A stretch of 64,000 bases of DNA, from positions 207,026 to 271,025 of the forward strand of contig CAJJZS010000002.1 in the NCBI GenBank assembly GCA_905197685.1, given 5' to 3'. This DNA comes from an uncultured Oscillospiraceae bacterium. Its GTDB lineage: Bacteria; Bacillota; Clostridia; Oscillospirales; Ruminococcaceae. This document shows positions 51,173 to 60,157 of the stretch, one piece after another. The notes beneath the pieces are model-generated. The model saw only the letters and a list, made by a program, of their open reading frames with translations. It was not told where the DNA came from and searched no databases. Numbering within the stretch: the first letter of the stretch is position 1; each line of letters starts with the position of its first letter. A program made the translations under genes and the position numbers.

Positions 51173-52552
51173 TTAGGAATACAGCGATTGTCCGTCCGGC
51201 ATCTGCTCGCGTTTGCGCAGGATTTTGCCGATAATAGAAAGAAAGACACAGCTGCTGAACACGCCGCAGAAAATATCCACCACAGGTTCTGCGTAAAAGG
51301 CTGCCGTCGCTCCCCAAATTGCCGGGAAGGTCAGGGTCAAAATCAGGAACAGCGCCTTTCTGAACACCGAAAGCGACACCGAAACCTTGACGATTCCCAG
51401 CGCGGTCAAACCGTCCACAAAGGAGTATTGCAGTGCCAGCGGAATAATACCAAAGGTAAATACCTTGATTGCCCATACGGAAAGTTGAATATATTCCGGG
51501 TTTTGGGTAAACAGTTTTACAAAAACGCCGGACACCGTCTGAGAAATGACAAACATCACCAGGCAGAACAGAAAGGCAATCTTTACAATCTGCTTTTCCC
51601 CTTTGCGTATCCGGTCGATATTTTTTGCGCCGTAGTTAAAGCTCAAAATCGGCTGCGTACCGCTGGTAATTCCGCCCAACGGCAGGGTGACAATCTGCAT
51701 ATAGCTTTGCACGATGGTCGCGCAGGCAATCAGCATATCGCCGCTGCTGCCGCCGTATCTTTGCAAAACCGCATTCAACGCAATAATCAGCACGCTGTCC
51801 CCCGCGATGATGATAAACGGGCAAAAGCCGAAAGAAAGCACGCGCAGCATCACCTTTGGGGAATATCCGGTAAAGTTGATGCGGACATGGGCGCGATAGC
51901 TAAATAAAAACCACAGGACAAAAGCGCAGGAACAAGCCTGAGAAATGACGGTTGCCACCGCCGCGCCCTTTACGCCCATGTTAAAGACAAAGATAAAAAT
52001 CGGGTCCAGAACAATGTTCATCACAGCGCCGATGACGGTGGTGAGCATCGCCTCGTTGGCAAAGCCCTGACAGGTGATAAACTGGTTAAGCCCCGCCGTT
52101 AAAATGGCGAACACCGTTCCCAAAACATAGAAGGTGAGATAATCGTTTGCATAGGGGAAGGTTTGCTCGCTGGCGCCGAAAAACATCAGCATCGGCTCCT
52201 TAAAGGCGATGGCAAGCCCTGTGAGAATGGCGGAAAGTCCCAGCAGCATCACAAAACAGTTTGCCAGAATATCCTCCGCGCCCTTTTGGTTATCCTCGCC
52301 CATGCGCATGGCAAGCAGCGGCGCTCCGCCGATTCCAATCAAAAAAGCAAAAGAAGAAATGAGGGTGACAATCGGTCCGCACACCCCCGCGCCCGCAAGG
52401 GCAATCTCACCGACCCCTTCGATATTTCCGATATACATTCTGTCCACAATGCTGTACAGCACATTGACAAACTGCGCCAGCATCGACGGAATCGCCAAGC
52501 GTCTGACCAGCCGGCGGATGTCGTCTTTTCCTAAATCATTCTGCCTTTTCAA
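51173..52552 (-). CDS. MATE family efflux transporter (second in operon)
   Basis: The 459-aa protein has twelve hydrophobic segments in two MatE halves, with RLAIPSMLAQFVNVLYSIVD-type openings (RRLAIPSMLAQFVNVLY) and LPLGGITSGTQPILSFNYGA. MATE proteins export cationic drugs or metabolites using Na+ or H+. I start at a TTG at 52552, with GGAGG 7 nt upstream; the frame to 52597 lacks a site. It follows another MATE gene and a MarR regulator on the same strand. Confidence 0.9.
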   Translation of the reverse strand: MKRQNDLGKDDIRRLVRRLAIPSMLAQFVNVLYSIVDRMYIGNIEGVGEIALAGAGVCGPIVTLISSFAFLIGIGGAPLLAMRMGEDNQKGAEDILANCFVMLLGLSAILTGLAIAFKEPMLMFFGASEQTFPYANDYLTFYVLGTVFAILTAGLNQFITCQGFANEAMLTTVIGAVMNIVLDPIFIFVFNMGVKGAAVATVISQACSCAFVLWFLFSYRAHVRINFTGYSPKVMLRVLSFGFCPFIIIAGDSVLIIALNAVLQRYGGSSGDMLIACATIVQSYMQIVTLPLGGITSGTQPILSFNYGAKNIDRIRKGEKQIVKIAFLFCLVMFVISQTVSGVFVKLFTQNPEYIQLSVWAIKVFTFGIIPLALQYSFVDGLTALGIVKVSVSLSVFRKALFLILTLTFPAIWGATAAFYAEPVVDIFCGVFSSCVFLSIIGKILRKREQMPDGQSLYS

Positions 52553-52719
52553 GATAGTTCCTCCCTTTTTTGCGGATTTTCTTTTTTCATACCGCACACA
52601 CCCGATATAGTTTACCCCAGCTTGAGCGGTGTGTCAACCGTTTTTTATCGGGCAGAAATTTTTTTGAGGAAAGAAAGGCAAAATTGATTTTTTCGCTTTG
52701 TTTCCTCCGCTTTGTTCTG

Positions 52720-54051
52720 TTAAAAATAACGATATTTTTTGCGCAAAAGAATAAAGCAGACGGCAGTAACCAACGCGGACAGCAGCTCTGCCGCAACCGA
52801 GGCAAGCCAGACCCCGTCCGTCCCCAACACCGGAGGCAGCAGCAAAACGCTTGCCACGCCGAACACCATCGTTCGCAAAAAGGAGATTCCTGCCGAAACC
52901 GCCCCGTTATTGAGCGCGGTAAAAAATGCCGAGCCGAAGATATTGAACCCGCTGAATAAAAAGGACCATGCGAACAGGCGCAGACCGTAGGCGGTGAGCG
53001 TTTCCAGCCGAGCGTCATATCCGACAAACATCTTACATAAAACATCCGCAAGGGCAATCGCCGCTGCCGTTAAGACAATCCCGCCGATTGCTGTTAATTT
53101 TAAGCTCTTGCCGAACAGGTTTTTCAGTTCCCCTTCGTTTTTTGCCCCGTAATGAAAGCTGATTACCGGCGCGCATCCGACCGCATATCCCAAAAAGATG
53201 GCGGAAAACACAAACGAAACATACATCAAAATCCCGTAGGCGGCAACGCCGTTTTCCCCCACCAGACGCATCAGCTGAAAATTATACAAAATGGTGAGAA
53301 CGGAAGTTGCAATATTGCTCATCAGCTCGGAAGAGCCGTTGGTGCAGGTTTTCAGCAAAACTTTCGCCGAAAAAACAGGCTTGGCAAAGCGCAGCAGGCT
53401 GCTGTTTTTTACCCCAAAATAAAAGAGGGGTAAAATTCCGCCCACCATCTGCCCCATAACGGTGGCAATCGCCGCGCCTGCCAGTCCCCAGTGAAACACT
53501 GCGATAAACAGCCAGTCGAACACCATATTGGTAACGCCGGAAAGCGCAGTGATAAAAAGCCCCAGCTTCGGCTTTTCCGCCGTTACAAAAAAGGACTGAA
53601 AGAAAAATTGCAGCATAAAAAACGGAATCCCAATCAGGCACAGTCTGCCGTATAAAACGCTGTCGGTCAGCATCTGTCCCTGCGCGCCGAAGGCGACGGC
53701 AATCTCCCCCAAAAAGAACAAACCGACTGCGGCAAAGGCGATACCTCCGATTGCCGTTACGCAAACCAGCATCGAAAAAGCCTCGTTTGCCTGCTTGTTT
53801 TTTTGTTCTCCCAAAAGTTTGCCGACAATCGCCGTTCCGCCGGTTCCCATCATAAATCCCAACGCGCCCAGAATACCAATCAGCGGGTAAATCAGAGACG
53901 AGGCGGCAAACGCCGTTTTTCCCGCATAGTTGGAGATAAAAAATCCGTCCACAATGCTGTACATGGAAGTAAAAATCATCATAATAACGGACGGAAAAAT
54001 AAACCGAATCAATTTTTGATAGGTAAAGTGATCGGATAGTTTAATGCTCAT
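52720..54051 (-). CDS. MATE family efflux transporter (first in operon)
   Basis: The 443-aa protein opens with FTYQKLIRFIFPSVIMMIF, has MYSIVDGFFISNYAG and GTGGTAIVGKLLGEQKN, and repeats the pattern in its second half (YAVGCAPVISFHYGAKNEGE). Twelve membrane segments are predicted. It probably extrudes toxic compounds. Its start overlaps the marR stop region by 11 nt, so it is coupled to the regulator, which likely controls it. Confidence 0.92.
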   Translation of the reverse strand: MSIKLSDHFTYQKLIRFIFPSVIMMIFTSMYSIVDGFFISNYAGKTAFAASSLIYPLIGILGALGFMMGTGGTAIVGKLLGEQKNKQANEAFSMLVCVTAIGGIAFAAVGLFFLGEIAVAFGAQGQMLTDSVLYGRLCLIGIPFFMLQFFFQSFFVTAEKPKLGLFITALSGVTNMVFDWLFIAVFHWGLAGAAIATVMGQMVGGILPLFYFGVKNSSLLRFAKPVFSAKVLLKTCTNGSSELMSNIATSVLTILYNFQLMRLVGENGVAAYGILMYVSFVFSAIFLGYAVGCAPVISFHYGAKNEGELKNLFGKSLKLTAIGGIVLTAAAIALADVLCKMFVGYDARLETLTAYGLRLFAWSFLFSGFNIFGSAFFTALNNGAVSAGISFLRTMVFGVASVLLLPPVLGTDGVWLASVAAELLSALVTAVCFILLRKKYRYF

Positions 54052-54505
54052 TTTGTACCGAATCCTCCAATGACAAAATTTTTTGAAATTCGGATTTTAA
54101 GGAGGTTAAAAAATGCTCGAGCTGAAGATTGAGCGCTTCGATATCTTCAATCTGTTCAATCGCAGTTGCCTCTGCCCGATAAATTTTTTCCAGAACACGC
54201 TCTGCGTATTCCTTGCCGGAATCGGTTAAAAAGATGTGCTTTTCCCTTCTTTTTCCCGGAATGGAATGAAAAACAAGGTAGCCTTTTGCTTCACATTCCT
54301 TTACCAGGGTGTTGAGGGTTGTTTTCGGAATCGACCATTCCTCGCAGATTTCCTTTTGAGAATGGGGAACCCCGTCGTTTAACGCATACAGCAGCTTCAT
54401 CATATTGCCCTTATAGCCCAGTTTGCGGGAAAATTCCTCATAAACCGCATCCACACCGTACAGGGCTGTCATCAGGCGGTTGACATCTTCTCTTTTTTTA
54501 TCCAT
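54041..54505 (-). CDS. MarR family transcriptional regulator
   Basis: The 154-aa protein has the MarR winged helix: HSQKEICEEWSIPKTTLNTLVKE is the HTH (shown here as IPKTTLNTLVKECEAKGY), and KRREKHIFLTDSGKEYAERV is the wing and following helix. Long terminal helices would dimerise. MarR proteins repress efflux genes and release DNA on ligand binding. It overlaps the first MATE gene, and a palindromic site lies inside its own promoter. AGGAG precedes the ATG. Confidence 0.92.
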   Translation of the reverse strand: MDKKREDVNRLMTALYGVDAVYEEFSRKLGYKGNMMKLLYALNDGVPHSQKEICEEWSIPKTTLNTLVKECEAKGYLVFHSIPGKRREKHIFLTDSGKEYAERVLEKIYRAEATAIEQIEDIEALNLQLEHFLTSLKSEFQKILSLEDSVQNEH

Positions 54506-54541
54506 AAATACCGCTCCTTTTATAATCCTAATTCGTATTAT

Positions 54542-54570
54542 ATAATAATCCCGATTCGGATTATTGTCAA
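54542..54570 (-). promoter_or_regulatory. marR-MATE promoter with embedded palindromic operator
   Basis: On the minus strand TTGACA (54565-54570), 17 nt, TATTAT (54542-54547). The spacer is filled by ATAATCC/GGATTAT (54545-54564), a symmetric site of MarR size. This implies autorepression. Confidence 0.7.
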
Positions 54571-54694
54571 GTAATTTTTTCTTATTTTTTATTTTCTTTC
54601 ATGCAGAAAAATGAAACAACAATGCCAAAAGATTTAATTTGACAAAAAAGCTGCCGGAATCTTTGCAGAATTTCTTTTTTAAATAAGGCTTTTC

Positions 54695-54803
54695 TCCCGA
54701 TTCGATGAGGTTTTTTTAATCCTCTTTCACCTATACCCCGAAATGCCGTAAAAATTGCATATAAATATGCAACAATCACACAGATGAAGAAAATTTTTAT
54801 TTT
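54695..54803 (+). repeat. Left direct repeat flanking the restriction-modification cassette
   Basis: About 109 bp that recurs at 57143-57253 with only a few differences (a 2-nt change in the T run and one G/A change). It contains the palindrome TTGCATA/TATGCAA (54755-54772) followed by CAACAATCACACAG. Confidence 0.9.
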
Positions 54804-54921
54804 ATATCTAATTTTACAATATTATATTGATTTTCAATCCGTATTCATGCTACACTGTATTATAATTCAACTATATTCGGACAGATTCCTTCATGAATTA
54901 TCACTATAATAAATTGAAATC

Positions 54922-55113
54922 GTGAAAATGTTGACAAATAAAAAACAGCCAAAACAGAACGGAGAAAACAGGCAAGAATTGCAACAAACATGCCTTGTAA
55001 AAATGGGAAAAGATGAGCCTGTTTCAATGGAAATTTTTGATAAAATTTGTATATTCTTGGATTGCAGGCTTGACGATATTGCAGAAATGCAGAAAGAAGG
55101 TTGTTCAAAATGA
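54922..55113 (+). pseudogene. Degenerate XRE/Cro-type HTH gene, possible former controller
   Basis: The C-terminal half of the 63-aa frame, VKMGKDEPVSMEIFDKICIF then LDCRLDDIAEMQ, matches the third to fifth helices of small Cro/C1 regulators. The region before it reads RQELQQTCLVKMG and seems to lack several residues of the recognition helix, and no normal N-terminus precedes it. The frame ends in an ATGA overlap with the endonuclease gene, as would a controller protein. I read it as a decayed or internally deleted regulator; a short functional variant cannot be excluded. Confidence 0.55.
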
Positions 55114-55949
55114 AACATGAATCGGAAAAAATTGCTTTTGGGATACAACTCAAAAACTTTGCCGCAACTTTAACCTCCTTTATTTCTAATAATGATGAAT
55201 GGACAATACGCGGTTTTATTGATATTTTTAAAAACATATATACTATTTCATCCGATACTAAAATTATTTCAAAAGTACTTGAACTTCACTTGTTCCCGCA
55301 TTTTCTTTCTTTTGCTGAAAGTATCGGATATGACATTGAACTTGCAACATTCCAAAACTGGTATCCTGATTTAACATTTATATGCAAAAGAAATCGTGAG
55401 ATTAAATTTGCCGTTGATCTAAAAACCACTTACAGAGATGAAGATTATCCGGATTTTTGTAACGGTTTTACCCTTGGCTCACATGGCGAATATTTTATCA
55501 ATCGAACCAGTACTAAGAATATTCAATATCCATATGACGATTACAGCGGACATTTCTGTTTAGGTATTATCTATTCACGCACGATGTTAAATAAAAACGA
55601 AGAAATGCAAATCTATTCGATTGATGAGATAAACAGTATCCCTGCCGTTATTAAAAATTTCTTATTTTTTGCTGAAGAAAAATGGAAAATCGCAAGTGAT
55701 AAAGGCGGTAGCGGTAATACGGCAAATATCGGAAGTATTCAAAAAATCGAAGATATTATAAACGGAAACGGTGTTTTTGCAAAAGCCGGAGAAGAATTAT
55801 TTGACGATTATTGGACTAATTTCGGAAAAATCGAAACTCTTGTAAATGGAAAGCGCAAGAAATTGTCTTCTTTTGAAGAATACTTAGCATATCGTGGCTT
55901 ACCGGCAACATTAAATAATCCGAAAGCTAAAAAAAGGAGAACAAAATGA
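55110..55949 (+). CDS. EcoRV-family type II restriction endonuclease
   Basis: The 279-aa protein resembles EcoRV along much of its length. The catalytic core is [20 protein letters not shown] plus DLKTTY, the PD...DxK motif. It is followed by [31 protein letters not shown] and [11 protein letters not shown], which in EcoRV line the DNA-binding cleft. Cutting at GATATC is therefore likely (inference). It starts at the ATG at 55110 with GAAGG 9 nt upstream, overlapping the HTH frame, and its stop overlaps the methyltransferase ATG. Base composition is richer in A/T than the flanking genes. Confidence 0.9.
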   Translation: MKHESEKIAFGIQLKNFAATLTSFISNNDEWTIRGFIDIFKNIYTISSDTKIISKVLELHLFPHFLSFAESIGYDIELATFQNWYPDLTFICKRNREIKFAVDLKTTYRDEDYPDFCNGFTLGSHGEYFINRTSTKNIQYPYDDYSGHFCLGIIYSRTMLNKNEEMQIYSIDEINSIPAVIKNFLFFAEEKWKIASDKGGSGNTANIGSIQKIEDIINGNGVFAKAGEELFDDYWTNFGKIETLVNGKRKKLSSFEEYLAYRGLPATLNNPKAKKRRTK

Positions 55950-56857
55950 AAGATACAGTATATATCCCTCCGATTAAAATACAGGGAATAAAAACAAAAT
56001 TGGTTCCGCTTATCAAACAAAGCGTTGTTATCAATAAAAATTCTGTTTGGATTGAACCTTTTATGGGTTCCGGTGTTGTCGGTTTTAATATTGAGCCGCA
56101 CCACGCAATTTTTGCAGATACAAATCCACACATTATAGCCTTCTACAACCAAATCAAGAAAGGTATTATCACACCACATATTGTTCGTGAATTTCTTGAA
56201 CGTGAGGGAAAATTATTAGAACAAGGAAATGATAAATATTATTATACGGTTCGTACACGTTTTAATCAGGAACACAATCCTCTTGACTTTCTGTTTCTTA
56301 ACCGCTCTTGTTTTAACGGAATGATTCGATTTAACAAAAGCTATGATTTTAATGTTCCTTACGGACATAAACCGCAGCGCTTTGCAAAAGCATATATCAC
56401 AAAAATAGTAAATCAAGTTGCGCATGTATCTGAATTACTTCAAAAATATGACTGGAATTTTATTTGTCAATCATTTGAAGAAACAATATCTATGGCAGAA
56501 AAGAATGATTTTATTTATTGTGACCCACCGTATATTGGCAGACACGTTGATTATTATGATAGTTGGGATGAACAATCTGAAACCTTACTTCATAAAGCGT
56601 TAGTTAATAGTAATGCACGATTTATGCTTTCTACTTGGGATCACAATGACTATCGACAAAATGATTATATTGATTTAATATGGGGAGATTGTGAAAAAAT
56701 TACACAAGAACATTTTTACCATGTCGGAGCAAAAGAAAAAAATAGAAATCCTGTTATTGAAGCACTTTTAACAAATTATACCATAAGCGGCAGACAAAAT
56801 GAATTACTATTAGACAACGAACAAATGACTTTGTTTGATTCAGCATCTAATTTATAA
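55946..56857 (+). CDS. EcoRV-type (Dam-like) adenine-specific DNA methyltransferase
   Basis: The 303-aa protein has the alpha-class N6-adenine motifs: [13 protein letters not shown] (motif I, SAM binding) near residue 37 and [15 protein letters not shown] (motif IV, catalytic) near 190. It also has the [18 protein letters not shown] segment of the M.EcoRV/Dam group. It should methylate the same site as the adjacent endonuclease and protect the host. AAAGGAG lies before the ATG, which overlaps the endonuclease stop. GATATC occurs elsewhere in this window, so protection is needed. Confidence 0.93.
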   Translation: MKDTVYIPPIKIQGIKTKLVPLIKQSVVINKNSVWIEPFMGSGVVGFNIEPHHAIFADTNPHIIAFYNQIKKGIITPHIVREFLEREGKLLEQGNDKYYYTVRTRFNQEHNPLDFLFLNRSCFNGMIRFNKSYDFNVPYGHKPQRFAKAYITKIVNQVAHVSELLQKYDWNFICQSFEETISMAEKNDFIYCDPPYIGRHVDYYDSWDEQSETLLHKALVNSNARFMLSTWDHNDYRQNDYIDLIWGDCEKITQEHFYHVGAKEKNRNPVIEALLTNYTISGRQNELLLDNEQMTLFDSASNL

Positions 56858-57017
56858 CTTCATATTAAGTAAATTTGTTCCTAAACTAAAACATGATTTG
56901 TCTATGGACTGTAATTTTCAATTCTTTGGTAATTTCAATGAAAAACCAGATTCAGAGTAATCAAGTATTTAAACTTTTATAAAGTTTTTATCTTTCCTGT
57001 TTTCATATACTATAAAC

Positions 57018-57050
57018 AAGGGGGCGAAAGCAACGAGGACTTTCGCCCTC
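57018..57050 (+). terminator. Probable terminator of the restriction-modification operon
   Basis: GGGCGAAAG/CTTTCGCCC hairpin 165 nt after the methyltransferase, with a weak T tail. The sequence from 56858 to 57017 contains nothing else recognised. Confidence 0.5.
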
Positions 57051-57142
57051 TAATATTATATCCTCTGTACGATTTTTCCCATACTGTTTTATATCATGAA
57101 AGAAAATTTAGGGATATTATTCTAAGGTATTATTTCTCTTTT

Positions 57143-57253
57143 TCCCGATTCGATGAGGTTTTTTTTAAATCCTCTTTCACCTATACCCCGAAATACCGTA
57201 AAAATTGCATATAAATATGCAACAATCACACAGATGAAGAAAATTTTTATTTT
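57143..57253 (+). repeat. Right direct repeat flanking the restriction-modification cassette
   Basis: About 111 bp, nearly identical to 54695-54803, including the TTGCATA/TATGCAA palindrome (57205-57222). It abuts the proC terminator, so the cassette was inserted between marR and proC. Confidence 0.9.
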
Positions 57254-57259
57254 GAGGGC

Positions 57260-57288
57260 AAAAAAACCGCCCTTTTCGGACGGTTCTT
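57260..57288 (-). terminator. Terminator of proC
   Basis: On the minus strand AACCGTCC/GGGCGGTT with one mismatch and T7, 65 nt after the stop. Confidence 0.78.
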
Positions 57289-57351
57289 TCGGTTATTGAT
57301 TTTATCTGACGCAATCTTGTTATCTTTAAAAAATATCTTTACAAAAGGGGG

Positions 57352-58152
57352 TTATGCCAGTTTGCGGGATTTTTCCGCGCAGGCTTTCATCGCTTCGATA
57401 ATCGCGCTGCGGAAGCCTTTTTCTTCCAGGACGCGAACCGCTTCGATGGTTGTGCCTGCCGGGGAGCAAACTGCGTCCTTTAATTCTGCGGGATGTTTGC
57501 CGGTTTCCAAAACCATTTTTGCCGCGCCTACAACTGCCTGCGCTGCAAACTGGTACGCTTTTGTTCTGGGCATACCGTCCATAACCGCTGCGTCTGCCAT
57601 CGCTTCAATCATCATATAAACATATGCCGGAGAGCTGCCGGAGGCGGAAACCACGGCGTCCATCATATATTCCTTGATAACCTCTACCTTGCCGCAGCTG
57701 CCGAGCAGCTTTTTAATCCACTCCAGCTCGTCGGAAGAGATGTATTTATTGGGGCAAACCGCCGTCATGCCTTCCCCAATCAGTGCGGGGGTGTTTGGCA
57801 TTGCGCGGACAATCTTCTGACCTTTGGAGAACATGGTAGCCAATTTATCCAGAGTAAATCCCGGAGCGATGGTTAAAACAATGGTATCTTTGGAGATAAT
57901 CGGACGGATTTCCTCGATGACTTCCTGATAAAACTGCGGCTTTACTGCCAGAACGATGATTTCGCTTTCGGTAGCGACCTTTTTGTTATCCGCGGTCATT
58001 TCGATGCCGAATTTTTTTTCTGCGTTGGCTCTGGCAACATCAAAAATTTCCGCAGCCATGACCTCTTCCTTTTTTAACAAGCCGGAATTGATAATTCCTC
58101 CGATGATTGCGCCTGCCATATTTCCGCAGCCGATGAAACCGATTTTTTTCAT
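57352..58152 (-). CDS. proC: Pyrroline-5-carboxylate reductase
   Basis: The 266-aa protein opens with a Rossmann motif IGFIGCGNMAGAIIGG and has VLAVKPQFYQEV, RAMPNTPALIGEGMT, SGSSPAYVYMMIEA and the C-terminal VCSPAGTTIEAVRVLEEKGFRSA, the P5CR signature (in part: SPAGTTIEAVRVLEEKGFR). It reduces pyrroline-5-carboxylate to proline with NAD(P)H. Length is normal. It borders the restriction-modification insertion on its 3' side and looks intact. Confidence 0.96.
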   Translation of the reverse strand: MKKIGFIGCGNMAGAIIGGIINSGLLKKEEVMAAEIFDVARANAEKKFGIEMTADNKKVATESEIIVLAVKPQFYQEVIEEIRPIISKDTIVLTIAPGFTLDKLATMFSKGQKIVRAMPNTPALIGEGMTAVCPNKYISSDELEWIKKLLGSCGKVEVIKEYMMDAVVSASGSSPAYVYMMIEAMADAAVMDGMPRTKAYQFAAQAVVGAAKMVLETGKHPAELKDAVCSPAGTTIEAVRVLEEKGFRSAIIEAMKACAEKSRKLA

Positions 58153-58218
58153 AACAAACTCCTCTTTCCTTAACCTTTTTCTTTTCTGTTGCTTTTTATC
58201 TTTTCTTTTTTATCTTTA

Positions 58219-58980
58219 TTATAAAAGCGGTTTTACCGCCTTTGTCGCATAAAAAGTGGGGACGCCGAAGCTGTGCAGCTTACCCGAACCGTTGGTATCC
58301 TGATAAATATCCGCAAGGCGGAAGCCTGCCTTGAGCTGACCGCCAATCTGCTCTTCTATGGTGTGGGAAAACTGGATTCCCCAATCGTTTTTAACCGAAT
58401 CTTCATACTGCTGCGGGTTGGAGAGCGGGTCAAACGGCAGAGAGTAGCAGATATTTTCTTCACTGTCATCAAACAGGTAGTTAAAGCCGTTATCAAAGCC
58501 TGCCAACAGGATACCGCCCTTTTTCAGCACCCGAAAACATTCCTGCCAAATGGGCAAAACATCCTTGACATAGCAGTTGGAGACCGGATGAAAGATCAGG
58601 TCAAACTGTTCGTCCTCAAACGGCAGCGGCTTTGTCATATCCGCCCGAACAAGCCGAACCGAATAACCTTCCCTTTGGGCGACGAGCGCTTCCTTTTCCA
58701 GCTGTTTTTGGGAGTAATCCAATACGGTGCAGTCCGCGCCCAGCGCCGTAAAAATCGGAATCTGCTGTCCGCCGCCGCTTGCCAATCCCAGAACGCTTGC
58801 TCCGTTGAGGTTTCCGAACCAGTCTTTCGGGACGGGTTTTGTGGGGGTGAGCAGCACCGACCAATCTCCCGCCTTTGCCCGCTGCCAAACCTCGTGGGAA
58901 ATTTCCTGTCCCCATTGCCAGCCGTCTTCGACCCAACGGTCAACGGTCTGAGAATTTAGCTGAACATAATCTTTCTGCAT
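58219..58980 (-). CDS. Class I SAM-dependent methyltransferase
   Basis: The 253-aa protein has motif I VLGLASGGGQQIPIFTAL near residue 64, an acidic turn CTVLDYSQKQLE, motif IV DEQFDLIFHPVSNCY and VLKKGGILLAGFDNGF. An N-terminal VDRWVEDGWQWGQEISHE segment is shared with a common group of clostridial methyltransferases of unknown substrate. It lies 66 nt upstream of proC on the same strand. Confidence 0.87.
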   Translation of the reverse strand: MQKDYVQLNSQTVDRWVEDGWQWGQEISHEVWQRAKAGDWSVLLTPTKPVPKDWFGNLNGASVLGLASGGGQQIPIFTALGADCTVLDYSQKQLEKEALVAQREGYSVRLVRADMTKPLPFEDEQFDLIFHPVSNCYVKDVLPIWQECFRVLKKGGILLAGFDNGFNYLFDDSEENICYSLPFDPLSNPQQYEDSVKNDWGIQFSHTIEEQIGGQLKAGFRLADIYQDTNGSGKLHSFGVPTFYATKAVKPLL

Positions 58981-59218
58981 TTGAACCTTCCTTTCGGCTT
59001 GCAGGTATCATTTCATTATTTCCCCGTTATTTTAGTATATCTCGAAAATAAATTCATGAAAAGCAAAATCATGTTTTATTATTCCGTGTTTCATAAATTT
59101 ATTTTTCTCTGTTTCTTATTATACTATAATTGATATGCAAAGGGCAACTGTTATTTTGTGAAAAAATAAACAAAAAACAGAACAAAATTTGCCCTGTTTG
59201 CTGTTTTTTTGACAAAAG

Positions 59219-59258
59219 GGAAAAAAGGAAAGCCAAATCGACAGCCTTCCTTTTTGAA
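59219..59258 (-). terminator. Terminator of hicAB
   Basis: AAAAGGAAGGC/GCTTTCCTTTT stem with one mismatch, T-rich tail on the minus strand. From 58981 to 59218 nothing else is seen. Confidence 0.75.
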
Positions 59259-59259
59259 A

Positions 59260-59664
59260 CTAATTTAAATTTAATTGTTTTTTCAAGGCATCCTGAAGCA
59301 CCTGAGAAAAATTAAGGTTTTTTTCCAATGCAGCGGCATTCAGCCATGCCGGCAGCGTAACTGTACGACTGACAGAACGATTTACATTTGCCATTCTGAC
59401 AGAAGGCATATAGACATCAATCAGTACCGATCTTTCGTTTTTTTCTGTTTTCACCTTAGATAACGGTGTAGGGGGAGGAATTTCTTCCCCATCCTCTTCC
59501 ATTCCGTAAAGTACGCAACCTAACAGCTCTCTGGCTGACAAAAGCGCATCATCATCATTGATACCGCTGGTCGCACATTTTAAATCCGGAAAATCAACTG
59601 CAATTTCTTGCCCACTTTCATAGGTAAAAACTGCCGGATAAAAGTATCGTTCCACTTTTTTCAT
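59260..59664 (-). CDS. hicB: HicB-type antitoxin
   Basis: The 134-aa protein has the HicB partial RNase-H fold (YPAVFTYESGQEIAVDFPDL, then DDALLSARELLGCVLYGMEE) and a C-terminal ribbon-helix-helix-like segment (TLPAWLNAAALEKNLNFSQVLQDAL, in part LPAWLNAAALEKNLNFS). It should bind HicA and repress the promoter. It follows hicA by 77 nt on the same strand. Confidence 0.88.
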   Translation of the reverse strand: MKKVERYFYPAVFTYESGQEIAVDFPDLKCATSGINDDDALLSARELLGCVLYGMEEDGEEIPPPTPLSKVKTEKNERSVLIDVYMPSVRMANVNRSVSRTVTLPAWLNAAALEKNLNFSQVLQDALKKQLNLN

Positions 59665-59741
59665 CGTTATTCCCCCTTATCCTTTCATTATCAGGAGAGA
59701 GGGACCGATTTATTCAGTCCCGACGGAATCAACCGTCCTTT

Positions 59742-59939
59742 CTAAATAAATTTCAGTCCCGATTGTTCCTCAATTCTCTGAAGCGTTTTGAGCGGGATAT
59801 CTTTATCCGGATGTTTCACCGTAGTACGCCCACTCTTCGTTGGATGTTTAAACTGATGGTGACTGCCGGTAACATTCACCTCATACCATCCGTCCGCTTT
59901 CAGCATTTTGATGACCTCTCTTGATGAATAACTTTTCAT
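59742..59939 (-). CDS. hicA: HicA-type mRNA interferase toxin
   Basis: The 65-aa protein is a compact double-stranded-RNA-binding-like fold: SSREVIKMLKADGWYEVNV, then GSHHQFKHPTKSGRTTVKHP with the catalytic His in GSHHQF, and IPLKTLQRIEEQSGL. It cleaves mRNA when free of HicB. The ATG at 59939 has GGAGG 7 nt upstream; the frame from 59993 crosses the promoter and is rejected. Confidence 0.92.
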   Translation of the reverse strand: MKSYSSREVIKMLKADGWYEVNVTGSHHQFKHPTKSGRTTVKHPDKDIPLKTLQRIEEQSGLKFI

Positions 59940-59961
59940 CATTTTCCCTCCTGACACCACC

Positions 59962-59990
59962 ATCATAGCACATATAATTATATGTGTCAA
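59962..59990 (-). promoter_or_regulatory. hicAB promoter with a 16-bp palindromic operator
   Basis: TTGACA (59985-59990), 17 nt, TATGAT (59962-59967) on the minus strand. The spacer contains ACATATAATTATATGT (59970-59985), a perfect palindrome and likely HicB site. Confidence 0.8.
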
Positions 59991-60093
59991 CAAATATCTT
60001 TATATACGCTTTCAGATACGGATTCTTTGATTAAAACAAGAAACGCTTTCCGGCGCCGATATTGTTTTGTATCAAGCCGATGATACGATTATA

Positions 60094-60122
60094 TTGATAA
60101 AATACTGTTTTTGATTTATAAT
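60094..60122 (+). promoter_or_regulatory. SigA promoter of the nucleotidyltransferase-HEPN gene
   Basis: TTGATA (60094-60099), 17 nt, TATAAT (60117-60122). Confidence 0.75.
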
Positions 60123-60157
60123 GGAATCACAAAAGAAAGAAAGAAAGGACGGATCGT

